In this document: positions 1-7,505 of the stretch, one piece after another
How positions within the stretch are numbered: the stretch's first letter is position 1
Layout: the number at the start of each line of letters is the position of its first letter
NCBI GenBank assembly: GCA_016286665.1
Contig: JAEETX010000011.1
Coordinates: forward strand, 1 to 51,328
DNA length: 51,328 nucleotides
Direction of reading: 5' to 3'
Source of the DNA: Oscillospiraceae bacterium
GTDB taxonomy: Bacteria; Bacillota; Clostridia; Oscillospirales; Oscillospiraceae
Notes under the pieces: model-generated
The model's database searches: none
What the model was told of the DNA's origin: nothing
What the model saw: the letters and a program-made list of their open reading frames with translations, nothing else
Program-made: the position numbers and the translations under genes

Positions 1-324
1 CAGGAGGGCCTGGCCGCCGTAGCTGGAAAAGTCCAGCATGCCGGGGGCGAAGGCGATGTCGCTGCCCCGGGTGATCGCCTTGGCCCCGGTGTCCGCCACG
101 GCCTGGCTCTCATAGAGCTTCACGGCGCTCAGGTCCGCGCCGAAGGCGTTCTCCATCTTGCTGCGCATGGCGTCGGGCAGGTCCACCCGGTGGCCCATCT
201 GCTCAGGGGTAGGCGCGGCCGCGCCGGTGCGCAGCGCCGCCATGGAGGGACCTTCTAGCTCGAAGCTTTCCTTCTCCGGGGGTGCTTTTTCCCCTGGCTT
301 TCGGTCTGCGTATGTATAGCTCAT
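1..324 (-). CDS. eCIS-core (DUF4157) protein, partial, N-terminal 108 residues
   Basis: Leftward gene cut by the window edge; only the first 108 residues are present (MSYTYADRK...). DUF4157/eCIS-core domains mark cargo or toxins of extracellular contractile injection systems. The visible part ends at GGQALL, immediately before where the next gene carries its HELSH motif. ATG at 324 has AAGGA 9 nt upstream and matches the paralogue's start; an ATG at 330 is the alternative. Bases 1-157 differ from 1469-1625 at only two positions that I can see, so the two genes are a very recent duplication or have undergone gene conversion. It lies 28 nt after the 353-1786 gene and is probably co-transcribed with it. 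The C-terminal, effector-determining part is outside the window. Confidence 0.85.
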   Translation of the reverse strand, partial: MSYTYADRKPGEKAPPEKESFELEGPSMAALRTGAAAPTPEQMGHRVDLPDAMRSKMENAFGADLSAVKLYESQAVADTGAKAITRGSDIAFAPGMLDFSSYGGQALL

Positions 325-352
325 TGCCATCGTTCCTTACCTGATGTGCTTT

Positions 353-1786
353 TTAATGCCAGCCCTGACGGGCGCGGGACTCCTTGAAGTCTTCCACAGC
401 CCGCCGGATCTCGTCCGGATCGGCGCCGCTCTTCTGGAGAGCCTTCAGCTTGTCGTACTGACGGCGGGCGATGACCGCCATCATCTGGGGATCGGAGGAG
501 GTGGGGTCGATATCAAAGCGGGGGTCCGCGGCCAGGGCGCCGATCTCGTCGCTGCGGTAGCTCATCGTCTCCTTGGGCCCCTGCCCGGGCACAGAGGGCT
601 GCTGCTGCGCGGGAGCGGGCCTGGAACCATCGAAGCCCGCGAAGGTGTCGGAACTCCAGACATGTCCGGTCGTGATGCCCTTCAGGCGGGCCGAGGTCTG
701 CATGCTGGCCGTAGCGAATCCCTGTTTTTTCCCAATATAGGTCTGGAATTCATCCTTGCTCAGGCCGCCAGCCTCCAGCATCTCCGGCGTGATGCGGCGA
801 TCCACGGAGATCATGTCCGACAGATTCTGCGTGTCGAGAGAAGCGCCCATGAGCTCTTCGCCCTGTCCGAACAGCCCCTCCCTGGTGTTGAATTTCGATG
901 TGTCGGCAGCGTTCATCCTGCGAATCGCTTCCACAAACTTCGGCACCATCGCGGAGTCGCCTTCCGTCATTACTTTGTTGAAGAGCTCTTCGTTCTCCTC
1001 GTCCGTACCGTTCATGAAGCGCTGAAGGAAACGGTCTCTGCGCTTATCCGAGGCGTTGTACTTCGCGTCCGGATGCGCCGCATTGTATTTTTCAACCTGC
1101 GCATGGTAATTGTCGATCCTGCTCTGTTTGTCCGCAGCGTTGCGCTGGAGGATGCCGGCTGCCTGAGCCTTTTCCTCCTCGTTGAAATCCGGCATATTCG
1201 ACGGCTCCGTCGCCGCCTCGACGGGGGCCGGCGCGGCGGGCGCGGCCTCCTTGCCCTTCTTCCACGGCTTATCCTTGGCCTGCATGGGCCCGGCGGCGGC
1301 AGCGGCGGTGACGGGGGACATGGCTGCCGTGGGCATGGCCACGGTTTCCCCGGCGGCGGCCATGGCCCCCTCCCGGTCCGCCCTGGCTTCCAGGGCACGG
1401 TCGTTGAGGAAGCCGCCGCCGGTGACCTCGCCCCTGGCCTGGGAGACCACGTGGCTCAGCTCGTGGCCCAGGAGGGCCTGGCCGCCGTAGCTGGAAAAGT
1501 CCAGCATGCCGGGGGCGAAGGCGATGTCGCTGCCCCGGGTGATCGCCTTGGCCCCGGTGTCCGCCACGGCCTGGCTCTCGTAGAGCTTCACGGCGCTCAG
1601 GTCCGCGCCGAAAGCGTTCTCCATCTTGGCCCGCATGGTGTCGGGCAGGTCCACCCGGTGGCCCATCTGCTCCGCCGTGGGCTGGGCGGCCCCGGAGCGA
1701 AGGTCATCCATGGAGGGCTGAGGCGCCGTTTCCTTCCGGGGCGCGGCGCTTTCCGCCCGTTTTCGGTCAGCATAGGTATAGCTCAT
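353..1786 (-). CDS. eCIS-core (DUF4157) domain protein, putative injected cargo
   Basis: A 477-aa protein. Residues about 40-118 form a DUF4157/eCIS-core domain ending in a zinc-metallopeptidase-like HELSH motif (residues 108-112) in the context GHELSHVVSQ. By family knowledge this domain identifies proteins loaded into eCIS particles. Then follow an Ala/Pro-rich linker (about 130-190) and a helical, charged C-terminal region (about 200-477) with no toxin fold I recognise. The start at 1786 (MSYTY) is chosen over upstream codons because it matches the paralogue and AAAGGA lies 11 nt upstream. It follows the GNAT gene by 22 nt and precedes the second DUF4157 gene by 28 nt. Its position beside the CIS structural operon supports a cargo role; the activity is unknown. 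Confidence 0.85.
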   Translation of the reverse strand: MSYTYADRKRAESAAPRKETAPQPSMDDLRSGAAQPTAEQMGHRVDLPDTMRAKMENAFGADLSAVKLYESQAVADTGAKAITRGSDIAFAPGMLDFSSYGGQALLGHELSHVVSQARGEVTGGGFLNDRALEARADREGAMAAAGETVAMPTAAMSPVTAAAAAGPMQAKDKPWKKGKEAAPAAPAPVEAATEPSNMPDFNEEEKAQAAGILQRNAADKQSRIDNYHAQVEKYNAAHPDAKYNASDKRRDRFLQRFMNGTDEENEELFNKVMTEGDSAMVPKFVEAIRRMNAADTSKFNTREGLFGQGEELMGASLDTQNLSDMISVDRRITPEMLEAGGLSKDEFQTYIGKKQGFATASMQTSARLKGITTGHVWSSDTFAGFDGSRPAPAQQQPSVPGQGPKETMSYRSDEIGALAADPRFDIDPTSSDPQMMAVIARRQYDKLKALQKSGADPDEIRRAVEDFKESRARQGWH

Positions 1787-1808
1787 GGGATCATCCGTCC
1801 TTTCCGCG

Positions 1809-2687
1809 TCATTCCTTGTTCGGTATGGGGATCCATGCATCCCGCTGGGTATAGGGCTCGTAGTTTCCGCCGGTGAACCACTCCGCCATAGCAGCGGAGC
1901 GGGGGTTGATGGGAGAGATGAAGAAAACGAAGCTGCCGCCGCTGCGGTACCAGCATTGGTTGACCTGCGCGCCGATCAAGGCGCGGAAGCTGCCCTCCGG
2001 CGCGTTGGGTCCGCGCCATACGGAGCTCTGGCAGAACATACGGTCCCCGGTCTGGAAGCCCAGAGCAAAAGCGGCGGGTCTCCCGTCGGCCAGCCAGACG
2101 GCAGAGAGAGCTGGGTCCAGCCGATCGCCCAGGGCAGAGGGACGGAGATACTCCGGAAGCTCCTCGATGGCATCCAGCAGCTCCAGCTCCCGCGGCGTCA
2201 GCTCGGAGAAGAGACGGACGGCCGCCGGTCTCCGCCAGCCGGGATGCAAGGCGGGTCCCAAAAGGGGAGAATCCAGAAAATCGTCGCTGTTCATGCCGCA
2301 GATGGGCGCGCCGTCGATCACGGCGCCGCCCCGGCTTTCCACCAGGGCGTCCATGGCGGCCAGCTCCTCATCCTTTAATACATATTCCAGAGACAGGGAA
2401 TCCTTTCCCAGGCGCGCCCCTTCCTCCAGCAGCAGGTCCACCAGCCTTCCGGCGACGCCGCAGCCCCTGGCCTTGGGATCCACGAACAGGCTGAGGAGCT
2501 CGCCGTCGGTCTCGTCCCACACGGCCACCGCCGCGGCGCAGGCAAGGCCGTTCCACATAGCGCCCAGGACGGTGACGGCGTTCTCTCCCTCTGTCTGAGC
2601 GATGGACTTGCGCACATAGGGCAGGACGTATCCGGCAAAAGGTTCCGGGATGTTCCTGCCGAGACGGCAGAACGACACATTGACCAT
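1809..2687 (-). CDS. GNAT-family N-acetyltransferase
   Basis: A 292-aa protein whose N-terminal half has GNAT features: beta-strand LLSLFVDPKARG followed by the acetyl-CoA pyrophosphate-binding signature (ARGCGVAGRL, about residues 73-82) and a helix. The second half (about 150-292) contains another alpha/beta region that may be a degenerate second GNAT domain (SPINPRSAAMAEWF at the end). The ATG at 2687 has AAAGGAG 8 nt upstream. It is the first gene of the leftward unit and sits directly upstream of the two DUF4157 genes, so it could modify cargo or be an immunity/regulatory enzyme. The substrate cannot be told from sequence. Confidence 0.8.
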   Translation of the reverse strand: MVNVSFCRLGRNIPEPFAGYVLPYVRKSIAQTEGENAVTVLGAMWNGLACAAAVAVWDETDGELLSLFVDPKARGCGVAGRLVDLLLEEGARLGKDSLSLEYVLKDEELAAMDALVESRGGAVIDGAPICGMNSDDFLDSPLLGPALHPGWRRPAAVRLFSELTPRELELLDAIEELPEYLRPSALGDRLDPALSAVWLADGRPAAFALGFQTGDRMFCQSSVWRGPNAPEGSFRALIGAQVNQCWYRSGGSFVFFISPINPRSAAMAEWFTGGNYEPYTQRDAWIPIPNKE

Positions 2688-2713
2688 CGGTTCGGCTCCT
2701 TTCCTGGCACAAA

Positions 2714-2730
2714 TGTAACTGTTACAGTTA
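2714..2730. promoter_or_regulatory. Overlapping palindromes, candidate operator in the divergent region
   Basis: TGTAACTGTTACA (2714-2726) is a perfect palindrome about its central T, and TAACTGTTACAGTTA (2716-2730) is a second one overlapping it. A further TGTAAC half-site lies at 2750-2755. The site sits between the GNAT start (2687) and TACAAT on the minus strand (complement of 2748-2753), a candidate -10, so it is positioned to repress the leftward cargo unit. The regulator is unknown. Confidence 0.45.
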
Positions 2731-2816
2731 TTCGTTTAATTATTCATATTGTAACATGAAAAAAGCGCGGAAGGAACGTCGTTCGTGCCAGTTTCGCACT
2801 GTTTTTGCCAATCATC

Positions 2817-2844
2817 TTCAAATCTGCGGCGGGATGCGTATAAT
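2817..2844 (+). promoter_or_regulatory. Candidate sigma-A promoter for the CIS operon
   Basis: A perfect TATAAT at 2839-2844 is preceded at 16 nt by TTCAAA (2817-2822, four of six matches to TTGACA). It lies about 60 nt upstream of the first rightward gene (ATG 2906). This is the best promoter-like site in the divergent region for rightward transcription. Confidence 0.5.
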
Positions 2845-2905
2845 GGGACCATCGGAAGCTGGCGCGGCCTACCGTCGCTTTGGCAGGCAGAGAGAAGGAG
2901 CGGGG

Positions 2906-3268
2906 ATGCGGGTTGCGGTTTGTTGTCCGGAGTCGAAGGAAGCGCTCTGGATTTGCAACAGAATAGAACAGCGTGCAGCCGAACACCATCGGAATGCCGA
3001 AACGGTGATCTTCCCCTCGGAGGAAGCGCTTTGGCGGGCTTTCGCTCCGGGTCAGTTCCGCGGCGCTGTGGTGGGCTACGGCGACGTCAAGGGTTTCCTT
3101 TGCGCCCGCCGGATGCGCGAGGCGGACAGCCGCTGCCGTGTGGTCCTTCTGGACGACACGGACCGATATGCCATCCGCGGTCTGCGCATCCATCTGACGG
3201 ATTATCTGGTGCGTCCCCTGGAGGAGCTTCGCTTCCGCTCGGCAGTGGACCATGTCCTGTTGGAATAA
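2906..3268 (+). CDS. Receiver-like protein lacking the phospho-acceptor (pseudo-receiver)
   Basis: A 120-aa single-domain protein resembling a response-regulator receiver of the LytTR type: the start MRVAVCCPES and the end YAIRGLRIHLTDYLVRPLEELRF match the alpha4-beta5-alpha5 part (DYLxKP-like, with the conserved Lys replaced by Arg in LVRP). Where family members have the beta3 Asp (e.g. LVFLDIxMPxMDG) this protein reads VVGYGDVKGF, so the phospho-acceptor and the MPxMDG segment are missing. ATG 2906 has AGAAGGAG five nt upstream; longer in-frame readings start before the promoter-like element and are unlikely. It is the first gene of the CIS block, two nt before the next gene, suggesting a phosphorylation-independent regulatory or scaffold role (inference). 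Confidence 0.65.
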   Translation: MRVAVCCPESKEALWICNRIEQRAAEHHRNAETVIFPSEEALWRAFAPGQFRGAVVGYGDVKGFLCARRMREADSRCRVVLLDDTDRYAIRGLRIHLTDYLVRPLEELRFRSAVDHVLLE

Positions 3269-3269
3269 T

Positions 3270-4346
3270 ATGCAGATCAGAAAAAACCGGAAAACGATCG
3301 CGCCTCCGGCCGCCGCGCCGAAGCGGACGGTGGAGGAAGGCCTGGCCTGGGCCGCGGGAACGGAGCAGTTTCAGCATCGGGACCCGCTGTATCATGTCAC
3401 GGAGAGCTTCCAGCAGACCTTTGACCGCATCGGGAAATCCCACGCACGGGCGCTGGTGGGCGGCTTCACCCAGGAGGAGCAGCAGCCGCAGGAAAACGGG
3501 GAAGAAACCGTCGGGGAACGAAAGCAGCCCCGTCAGGACGCCAAGGCAGCGCCGGAAAGCGGCGGCAAACGCCTGAGGCGGGGGAACGCCCCCGAAACGC
3601 TGACCCGCTTTTCCGATATGGCGTTCCAGCGGGGGGCCATGTCGGCCTCGGTGCTGAACGGAACGGGGAAGATGATGCTGGTCTCCTGCCTGAAGCGTTC
3701 CGTGGGAGAGAGCGGACCGAAGCGCATCCAGCAGCAGGAATTCCTGGATACGGGCAGCCAGGTGCGCAACATTCCGGGCCGTTCGCCGGATCAGATGATC
3801 TTCAACCGGACCTTTGCCAAGGGCGCGCTGGGGATCGTGGTCGACACGCTGCGGGACGCCCGCCGGGTCGTGGACTCCATGGCGGATATGGCCCGGGGCA
3901 CGGGGGAACTGGAAGCTGACGAAAGCGGCACCCTGCGCACCATGTATCCTTTCCTTGACAGCAGCCGGGAGCTGGCCCTGGAGGCGGAATACCGGGAGAA
4001 GCTGAGCAAATGCGCCGACGAACGGGAAAAGCCCGTCCTGCAGAATGGCTTGGCCCAGGCCCGCGCCCTCCGGGCGAAAAAGGCGCAGATGAAAAACGAA
4101 TTCATCAGCAAGCTGCGTTTCCTTTCCGACCGGGCGACGGAGACGCTTTCGGAGCTGGAAGCGCCCGGCGCGCTGGATGAGATCAGCGCTTCGGTCTGGG
4201 GGAACAGAGAACCCGATCTGCCGGAAAACCCGGAGGAAGGAGCGGGAGACGGTGCTCCAAACAGACCGAAAAACCGAGGCGGCGCGGCAGACGCCGCAGG
4301 ACCGGGAACAGACGCGGCGCCGGCAGAGCCCGGAAAAGCAGAATGA
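3270..4346 (+). CDS. Hypothetical CIS-associated protein
   Basis: About 358 aa and not recognised. It starts with a basic segment, has a helical region rich in R/K/E (about 190-310, e.g. ALEAEYREKLSKCADEREK), and a low-complexity Gly/Ala/Pro/Asp tail (about 320-358). Central segments such as RFSDMAFQRGAMSASVLNGTGKMMLVSC look folded. No signal peptide or membrane span. The start at 3270 follows the previous stop by one nt with GGA 5 nt upstream; an ATG at 3252 overlapping the previous gene is the alternative. Its end overlaps the following gene by 95 nt. Position between the receiver-like gene and the sheath suggests a CIS accessory role. Confidence 0.7.
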   Translation: MQIRKNRKTIAPPAAAPKRTVEEGLAWAAGTEQFQHRDPLYHVTESFQQTFDRIGKSHARALVGGFTQEEQQPQENGEETVGERKQPRQDAKAAPESGGKRLRRGNAPETLTRFSDMAFQRGAMSASVLNGTGKMMLVSCLKRSVGESGPKRIQQQEFLDTGSQVRNIPGRSPDQMIFNRTFAKGALGIVVDTLRDARRVVDSMADMARGTGELEADESGTLRTMYPFLDSSRELALEAEYREKLSKCADEREKPVLQNGLAQARALRAKKAQMKNEFISKLRFLSDRATETLSELEAPGALDEISASVWGNREPDLPENPEEGAGDGAPNRPKNRGGAADAAGPGTDAAPAEPGKAE

Positions 4347-4623
4347 GGCTTCCCAGGCCCTGGAGGCGATCCTCAACGGCGTAAGCTGGGAGCGTCTTCC
4401 CGCGGAGGGGATGCTGGCCCTGTCCCACCGGATGGGCAACGACGCGCTGCTGAGCGTCCTCAGCCTGCGGGAGACGGGACCGGAAACGCAGCGTTCTTCC
4501 CTGCCGGGTGGGCCGTGCCCCACCGAACCGATGGACTTTGGCCCCGGAGAGGCGGCAACGGAAAGCGCTCCGGACTTCGGCGCTTTCACCTCCATGGGAG
4601 ACGCCGCGCCGATGGCGCTGTAA
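4252..4623 (+). CDS. Small hypothetical CIS-associated protein, GTG start inside the preceding gene
   Basis: About 123 aa. The first 30 residues (charged, Gln/Arg-rich) are encoded in the +1 frame across the low-complexity tail of the previous gene; the remainder is unique. A core segment (WERLPAEGMLALSHRMGNDALLSVLSL) looks helical, and its RMGNxALL string resembles the GN-containing helices that accompany eCIS-core domains, a weak resemblance. GTG 4252 is chosen because GGAGGAAGGAG lies 9 nt upstream. A later start is possible. It is followed after 12 nt by the YbjN-like gene. Function unknown. Confidence 0.55.
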   Translation: MLQTDRKTEAARQTPQDREQTRRRQSPEKQNEASQALEAILNGVSWERLPAEGMLALSHRMGNDALLSVLSLRETGPETQRSSLPGGPCPTEPMDFGPGEAATESAPDFGAFTSMGDAAPMAL

Positions 4624-4635
4624 GCAGGAGGAAGC

Positions 4636-5025
4636 ATGAAAGAGGATGAGGCGCTGCGGCTGCTCAAATCCATGCTGGACCGGGAAGGGGCCGGATGGAT
4701 CGAGGAGGGCGGATTCCTCCGCTTCCGGGCAAAGCACGGCGGCATGCTGTGGGAAACGGCCTGCCGCGCGCGGGAAGGGGCGATCGTGTTCTACGCCCGC
4801 TTTCCCTTCCGGTGCAGCCAGCCGGACAAGGTCCGGCGGCTCTGCGGGGAGATCAACCGGCAGCTCATCCGCGGCGCTGTGTTCCCCGGTGAAGACGGCT
4901 GCCCCGTCTACCGCTGTCTGGCGGAGCTGGACGACGTCTACGGCGCGGAGGACAGGATCGCATCGGTCCTTCATTACAGCGCCCAGGTAATGGCCCGCTG
5001 GTGGGGCCCCCTGGCCGCCGCTTAA
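4636..5025 (+). CDS. Small alpha/beta protein, YbjN / secretion-chaperone-like
   Basis: A 129-aa soluble protein. Its pattern, an N-terminal helix (EDEALRLLKSMLDREG), then strands (FLRFRAKH, MLWETACR, AIVFYARFPF), a helix (PDKVRRLCGEINRQL) and more strands, fits the YbjN/type III chaperone-like fold. Members of that fold often act as small chaperones or adaptors; a cargo-chaperone role beside eCIS cargo genes is inference. ATG 4636 has AGGAGG 4-5 nt upstream. Last gene before the sheath, from which it is separated by 119 nt holding a possible second promoter and a leader hairpin. Confidence 0.6.
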   Translation: MKEDEALRLLKSMLDREGAGWIEEGGFLRFRAKHGGMLWETACRAREGAIVFYARFPFRCSQPDKVRRLCGEINRQLIRGAVFPGEDGCPVYRCLAELDDVYGAEDRIASVLHYSAQVMARWWGPLAAA

Positions 5026-5051
5026 ACTGTAGCCAATTTTATTTATATAAA
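5022..5051 (+). promoter_or_regulatory. Possible internal promoter before the sheath gene
   Basis: An AT-rich island between 5026 and 5095 in an otherwise GC-rich region. TTAAAC (5022-5027) and TATAAA (5046-5051) are 18 nt apart. The match is weak, but an extra promoter ahead of the most abundant structural proteins would make sense. Confidence 0.3.
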
Positions 5052-5090
5052 TGGCGATGGCAAACCGAAAAATCAAAAAATCCAAAATAT

Positions 5091-5138
5091 GAAAGGAGGG
5101 GGCTTCACGGCCGGCGTAATGCCAGAAAGGCGTGAAGC
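5091..5138 (+). promoter_or_regulatory. Sheath leader: Shine-Dalgarno followed by a hairpin
   Basis: A very strong ribosome site, AAAGGAGG (about 5091-5098), lies 46 nt from the sheath ATG (5145), too far for normal use. Between them GCTTCACG (5102-5109) can pair with CGTGAAGC (5131-5138). Folding this stem would bring the ribosome site to within about 10 unpaired nt of the ATG. No strong ribosome site exists closer to the ATG. Confidence 0.5.
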
Positions 5139-5144
5139 GAGAAC

Positions 5145-6950
5145 ATGGCAGAGTATTTGTCCCCGGGCGTATATGTGGAGGAGTATGACTCCGGCGCAAC
5201 CCCCATGCAGGGCGTCAGCACCAGCACCGCAGGCTTTATCGGCCTTGCGGAGCGCGGCCCCGTGATCGGCGAGCCCCAGCTGGTGACCAGCTTCGCCGAT
5301 TACAAGCGGATGTATGGAGGTTATCTCAGCGAGGCGGGCTTCGGTTCCGCCAGATTCCTTCCCTATGCTGTGGAACAGTTCTTCGCCAACGGAGGGTCCC
5401 GCGCGTACATCATGCGCGCCGTGCCCGATGATGCGAAAGCCGGCAGCGTGACCTCCGGCGTGCTGAAGGTCACCGCCGCCAGCCCCGGCGTGTGGTCGGA
5501 CAATATGCGCGTGACCGTCGAGCCTTCCTACAAGGCCAAGACGCAGGTCTTTGCGGTCAACGGCGCAGACCTCACCCTGAAGAACGCCGACGGCTTCAAT
5601 GCCGGAGACGTCGTGGAGCTCTTTGACGGCGCCAAGAGCGAATTCGCCACCATCAAGAGCGCCCTGGACAACGTCATCACCCTGGATAAGCCCTGCACTC
5701 TGGCCGTCGCGGACGAGAAGGTCGGCACGGCGAAGTTCATCCGCACCTGCGAGATCACCCTGACCGCCCGTCTGGACGATACGGTGGAGACCTTTGCGAA
5801 TCTGTCCCTGGTGCCCGGCTCCCTGAACTTCGCTCCGATCCGCACGGAGAAGAGCGACCTCATCAAGGTCGAGGTCCTCCCCGCGGAGGCCAAGGCCGCC
5901 CCCGCCGCCAAGGAAACCAAGGAAAGCAAAGAGGGCAAGGAAGGCAAAGACAAGAAGGAAGAAGCGCCCGCGCCCGCGCCCGCTCCTGCCGCCAAGGCTG
6001 CCGGCATCACGCCTTATGAGCTCTGCGGCGGCGGCACGGAGGGCATGCTGGTGCTGACCCCCGCGGGCGGCTCCAACGGCGGCGCTCCCACCCCTGACGC
6101 CTATCTCGGCACCGACGGCGGCCCCGGCAAGCGCACCGGCCTGCAGGCTTTCCTGGAGAATGCCAGCGTGTCCGTCATGGCCATCCCCGGCGTCACCACT
6201 CCCGAGGTCCAGGCCGGCCTGATCGGCTTCTGCGAAGGCAAGAAGAGCTGCTTCGCCATCCTGGATGCGCCCGTGGACCTGAAGAAGCCCAACGATGTGG
6301 CCAACTTCCGGGATATGTACGACTCCACCTATGCCGCCATGTATCATCCCTGGCTGCAGATGTACGACGCCGGCGCCAAGCGCTCCGACTACTTCCCGCC
6401 CTCCGGCGCCATGGCCGGCATCTATGCCAGAAGCGACAACGAGCGCGGCGTGCATAAGGCGCCCGCCAACGAGGTCGTCCGCGGCTGCACGGGCCTGAGC
6501 TGCAACTACAACACCGGCGAGCAGGACATCCTGAACCCCATCGGCGTCAACCTCATCCGTTCCTTCCCCGGCCGCGGCATCCGCGTGTGGGGCGCCCGCA
6601 CCATCAGCTCCAACGGGCTGTGGAAGTACCTCAACGTCCGCCGTCTGTTCATCTTCGTGGAGGAGTCCATCCGCTCCAACACCAACTGGGTCGTCTTCGA
6701 GCCCAACAGCGAAGCCCTCTGGACCCGCGTGCGGCGCACCATCGAGACCTTCCTGGCCACCTGCTGGCGTGACGGCGCTCTGGCCGGCACCAGCCCGGAT
6801 CAGGCGTTCTATGTGGAGTGCGGTCCCACCACCATGACCCAGGACGATATCGACAACGGCCGCCTGATCTGCGAGATCGGCATCGCCCCCGTCAAGCCCG
6901 CCGAATTCGTGATCTTCCGCATCACGCAGAAGACCTCCAGCGCAGAATAA
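5145..6950 (+). CDS. Contractile tail sheath protein (Afp2-4/Pvc2-4-like)
   Basis: 601 aa. The N-terminus MAEYLSPGVYVEE and STSTAGFIGLAERGP are signatures of phage/eCIS tail sheath proteins. The C-terminal domain (about 400-601) carries NPIGVNLIRSFPGRGIRVWGARTI, NTNWVVFEPNSEALW and the final strand IAPVKPAEFVIFRI that interlocks subunits. Six-fold discs of this protein surround the tube and contract to drive injection. Residues about 248-286 are a Lys/Glu then Ala/Pro low-complexity insert between sheath domains, probably surface-exposed. This is the only sheath gene here, whereas Afp and PVC have three. The tube gene follows after 43 nt. Translation may depend on the leader hairpin. Confidence 0.97.
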   Translation: MAEYLSPGVYVEEYDSGATPMQGVSTSTAGFIGLAERGPVIGEPQLVTSFADYKRMYGGYLSEAGFGSARFLPYAVEQFFANGGSRAYIMRAVPDDAKAGSVTSGVLKVTAASPGVWSDNMRVTVEPSYKAKTQVFAVNGADLTLKNADGFNAGDVVELFDGAKSEFATIKSALDNVITLDKPCTLAVADEKVGTAKFIRTCEITLTARLDDTVETFANLSLVPGSLNFAPIRTEKSDLIKVEVLPAEAKAAPAAKETKESKEGKEGKDKKEEAPAPAPAPAAKAAGITPYELCGGGTEGMLVLTPAGGSNGGAPTPDAYLGTDGGPGKRTGLQAFLENASVSVMAIPGVTTPEVQAGLIGFCEGKKSCFAILDAPVDLKKPNDVANFRDMYDSTYAAMYHPWLQMYDAGAKRSDYFPPSGAMAGIYARSDNERGVHKAPANEVVRGCTGLSCNYNTGEQDILNPIGVNLIRSFPGRGIRVWGARTISSNGLWKYLNVRRLFIFVEESIRSNTNWVVFEPNSEALWTRVRRTIETFLATCWRDGALAGTSPDQAFYVECGPTTMTQDDIDNGRLICEIGIAPVKPAEFVIFRITQKTSSAE

Positions 6951-6993
6951 GCCCTACGGCTTTACGATCTTAACAGAAAGGATGAACATATAG

Positions 6994-7482
6994 ATGGCTG
7001 ACAGTGTTATCAATTATCCATACAGAGTATTCCGATACCAGGTCGAGATCGACGGTATCAGCCGCGCGGGCTTCTCCGAGGTTTCCGGCATGAGCACCTC
7101 CATCGACGCCGTGGAGTATCGTGAGGGCGACGACCTGCGCAACACGCCCCGCAAGCTGCCCGGGCTCACCAAATTCGGCAACGTCACCCTCCGCTGGGGC
7201 GTTTCCGACGACACTGATTTCCTGGATTGGGTCTTCTCCGTATCTCCCTCCAACACCGCGAATCCGACGGGCCTGGTGCGTCACACCGTGACCATCACCC
7301 TCTACGACGACGCCGGAGGCCCCGGCCCCTCCTGGGAACTCATCAATGCCTGGCCGGTGGGCTACACCGTGCCTGACCTCAACGGTATGGGCGGCGAAGT
7401 GGCGATCCAGTCTCTGGAGCTCTGCCACGAAGGTCTGGAGCACAGACCGGGCGGCATGGCCGGCGAGCCGTCCGCCATCTGA
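6994..7482 (+). CDS. Inner tube protein (gp19-like, Afp1/Pvc1)
   Basis: 162 aa. YPYRVFRYQVEIDGISRAGFSEVSGM and the later DFLDWVFSVSPSN and VTITLYDD segments are characteristic of the T4 gp19/Hcp-like tube family; hexameric rings stack to make the inner tube. It directly follows the sheath as in Afp/PVC. The start at 6994 is preceded by GAAAGG at 6976-6981 (12 nt), and a three-codon reading frame (ATG AAC ATA TAG, 6982-6993) fits exactly between that site and the tube ATG. A strong hairpin lies just downstream of the stop. Confidence 0.95.
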   Translation: MADSVINYPYRVFRYQVEIDGISRAGFSEVSGMSTSIDAVEYREGDDLRNTPRKLPGLTKFGNVTLRWGVSDDTDFLDWVFSVSPSNTANPTGLVRHTVTITLYDDAGGPGPSWELINAWPVGYTVPDLNGMGGEVAIQSLELCHEGLEHRPGGMAGEPSAI

Positions 7483-7505
7483 CGATCACCGATGACTGCT
7501 CTCCC

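Noticed and set aside
344-1876. A 510-residue plus-strand frame opposite the DUF4157 gene
   Set aside because: Composition is His/Gly/Leu/Arg-biased with no recognisable fold, whereas the minus strand encodes a clear eCIS-core domain.
2756-2905. Longer N-terminus for the receiver-like protein starting at 2756
   Set aside because: That start lies upstream of the candidate -10 at 2839 and lacks family similarity; ATG 2906 has a good ribosome site.
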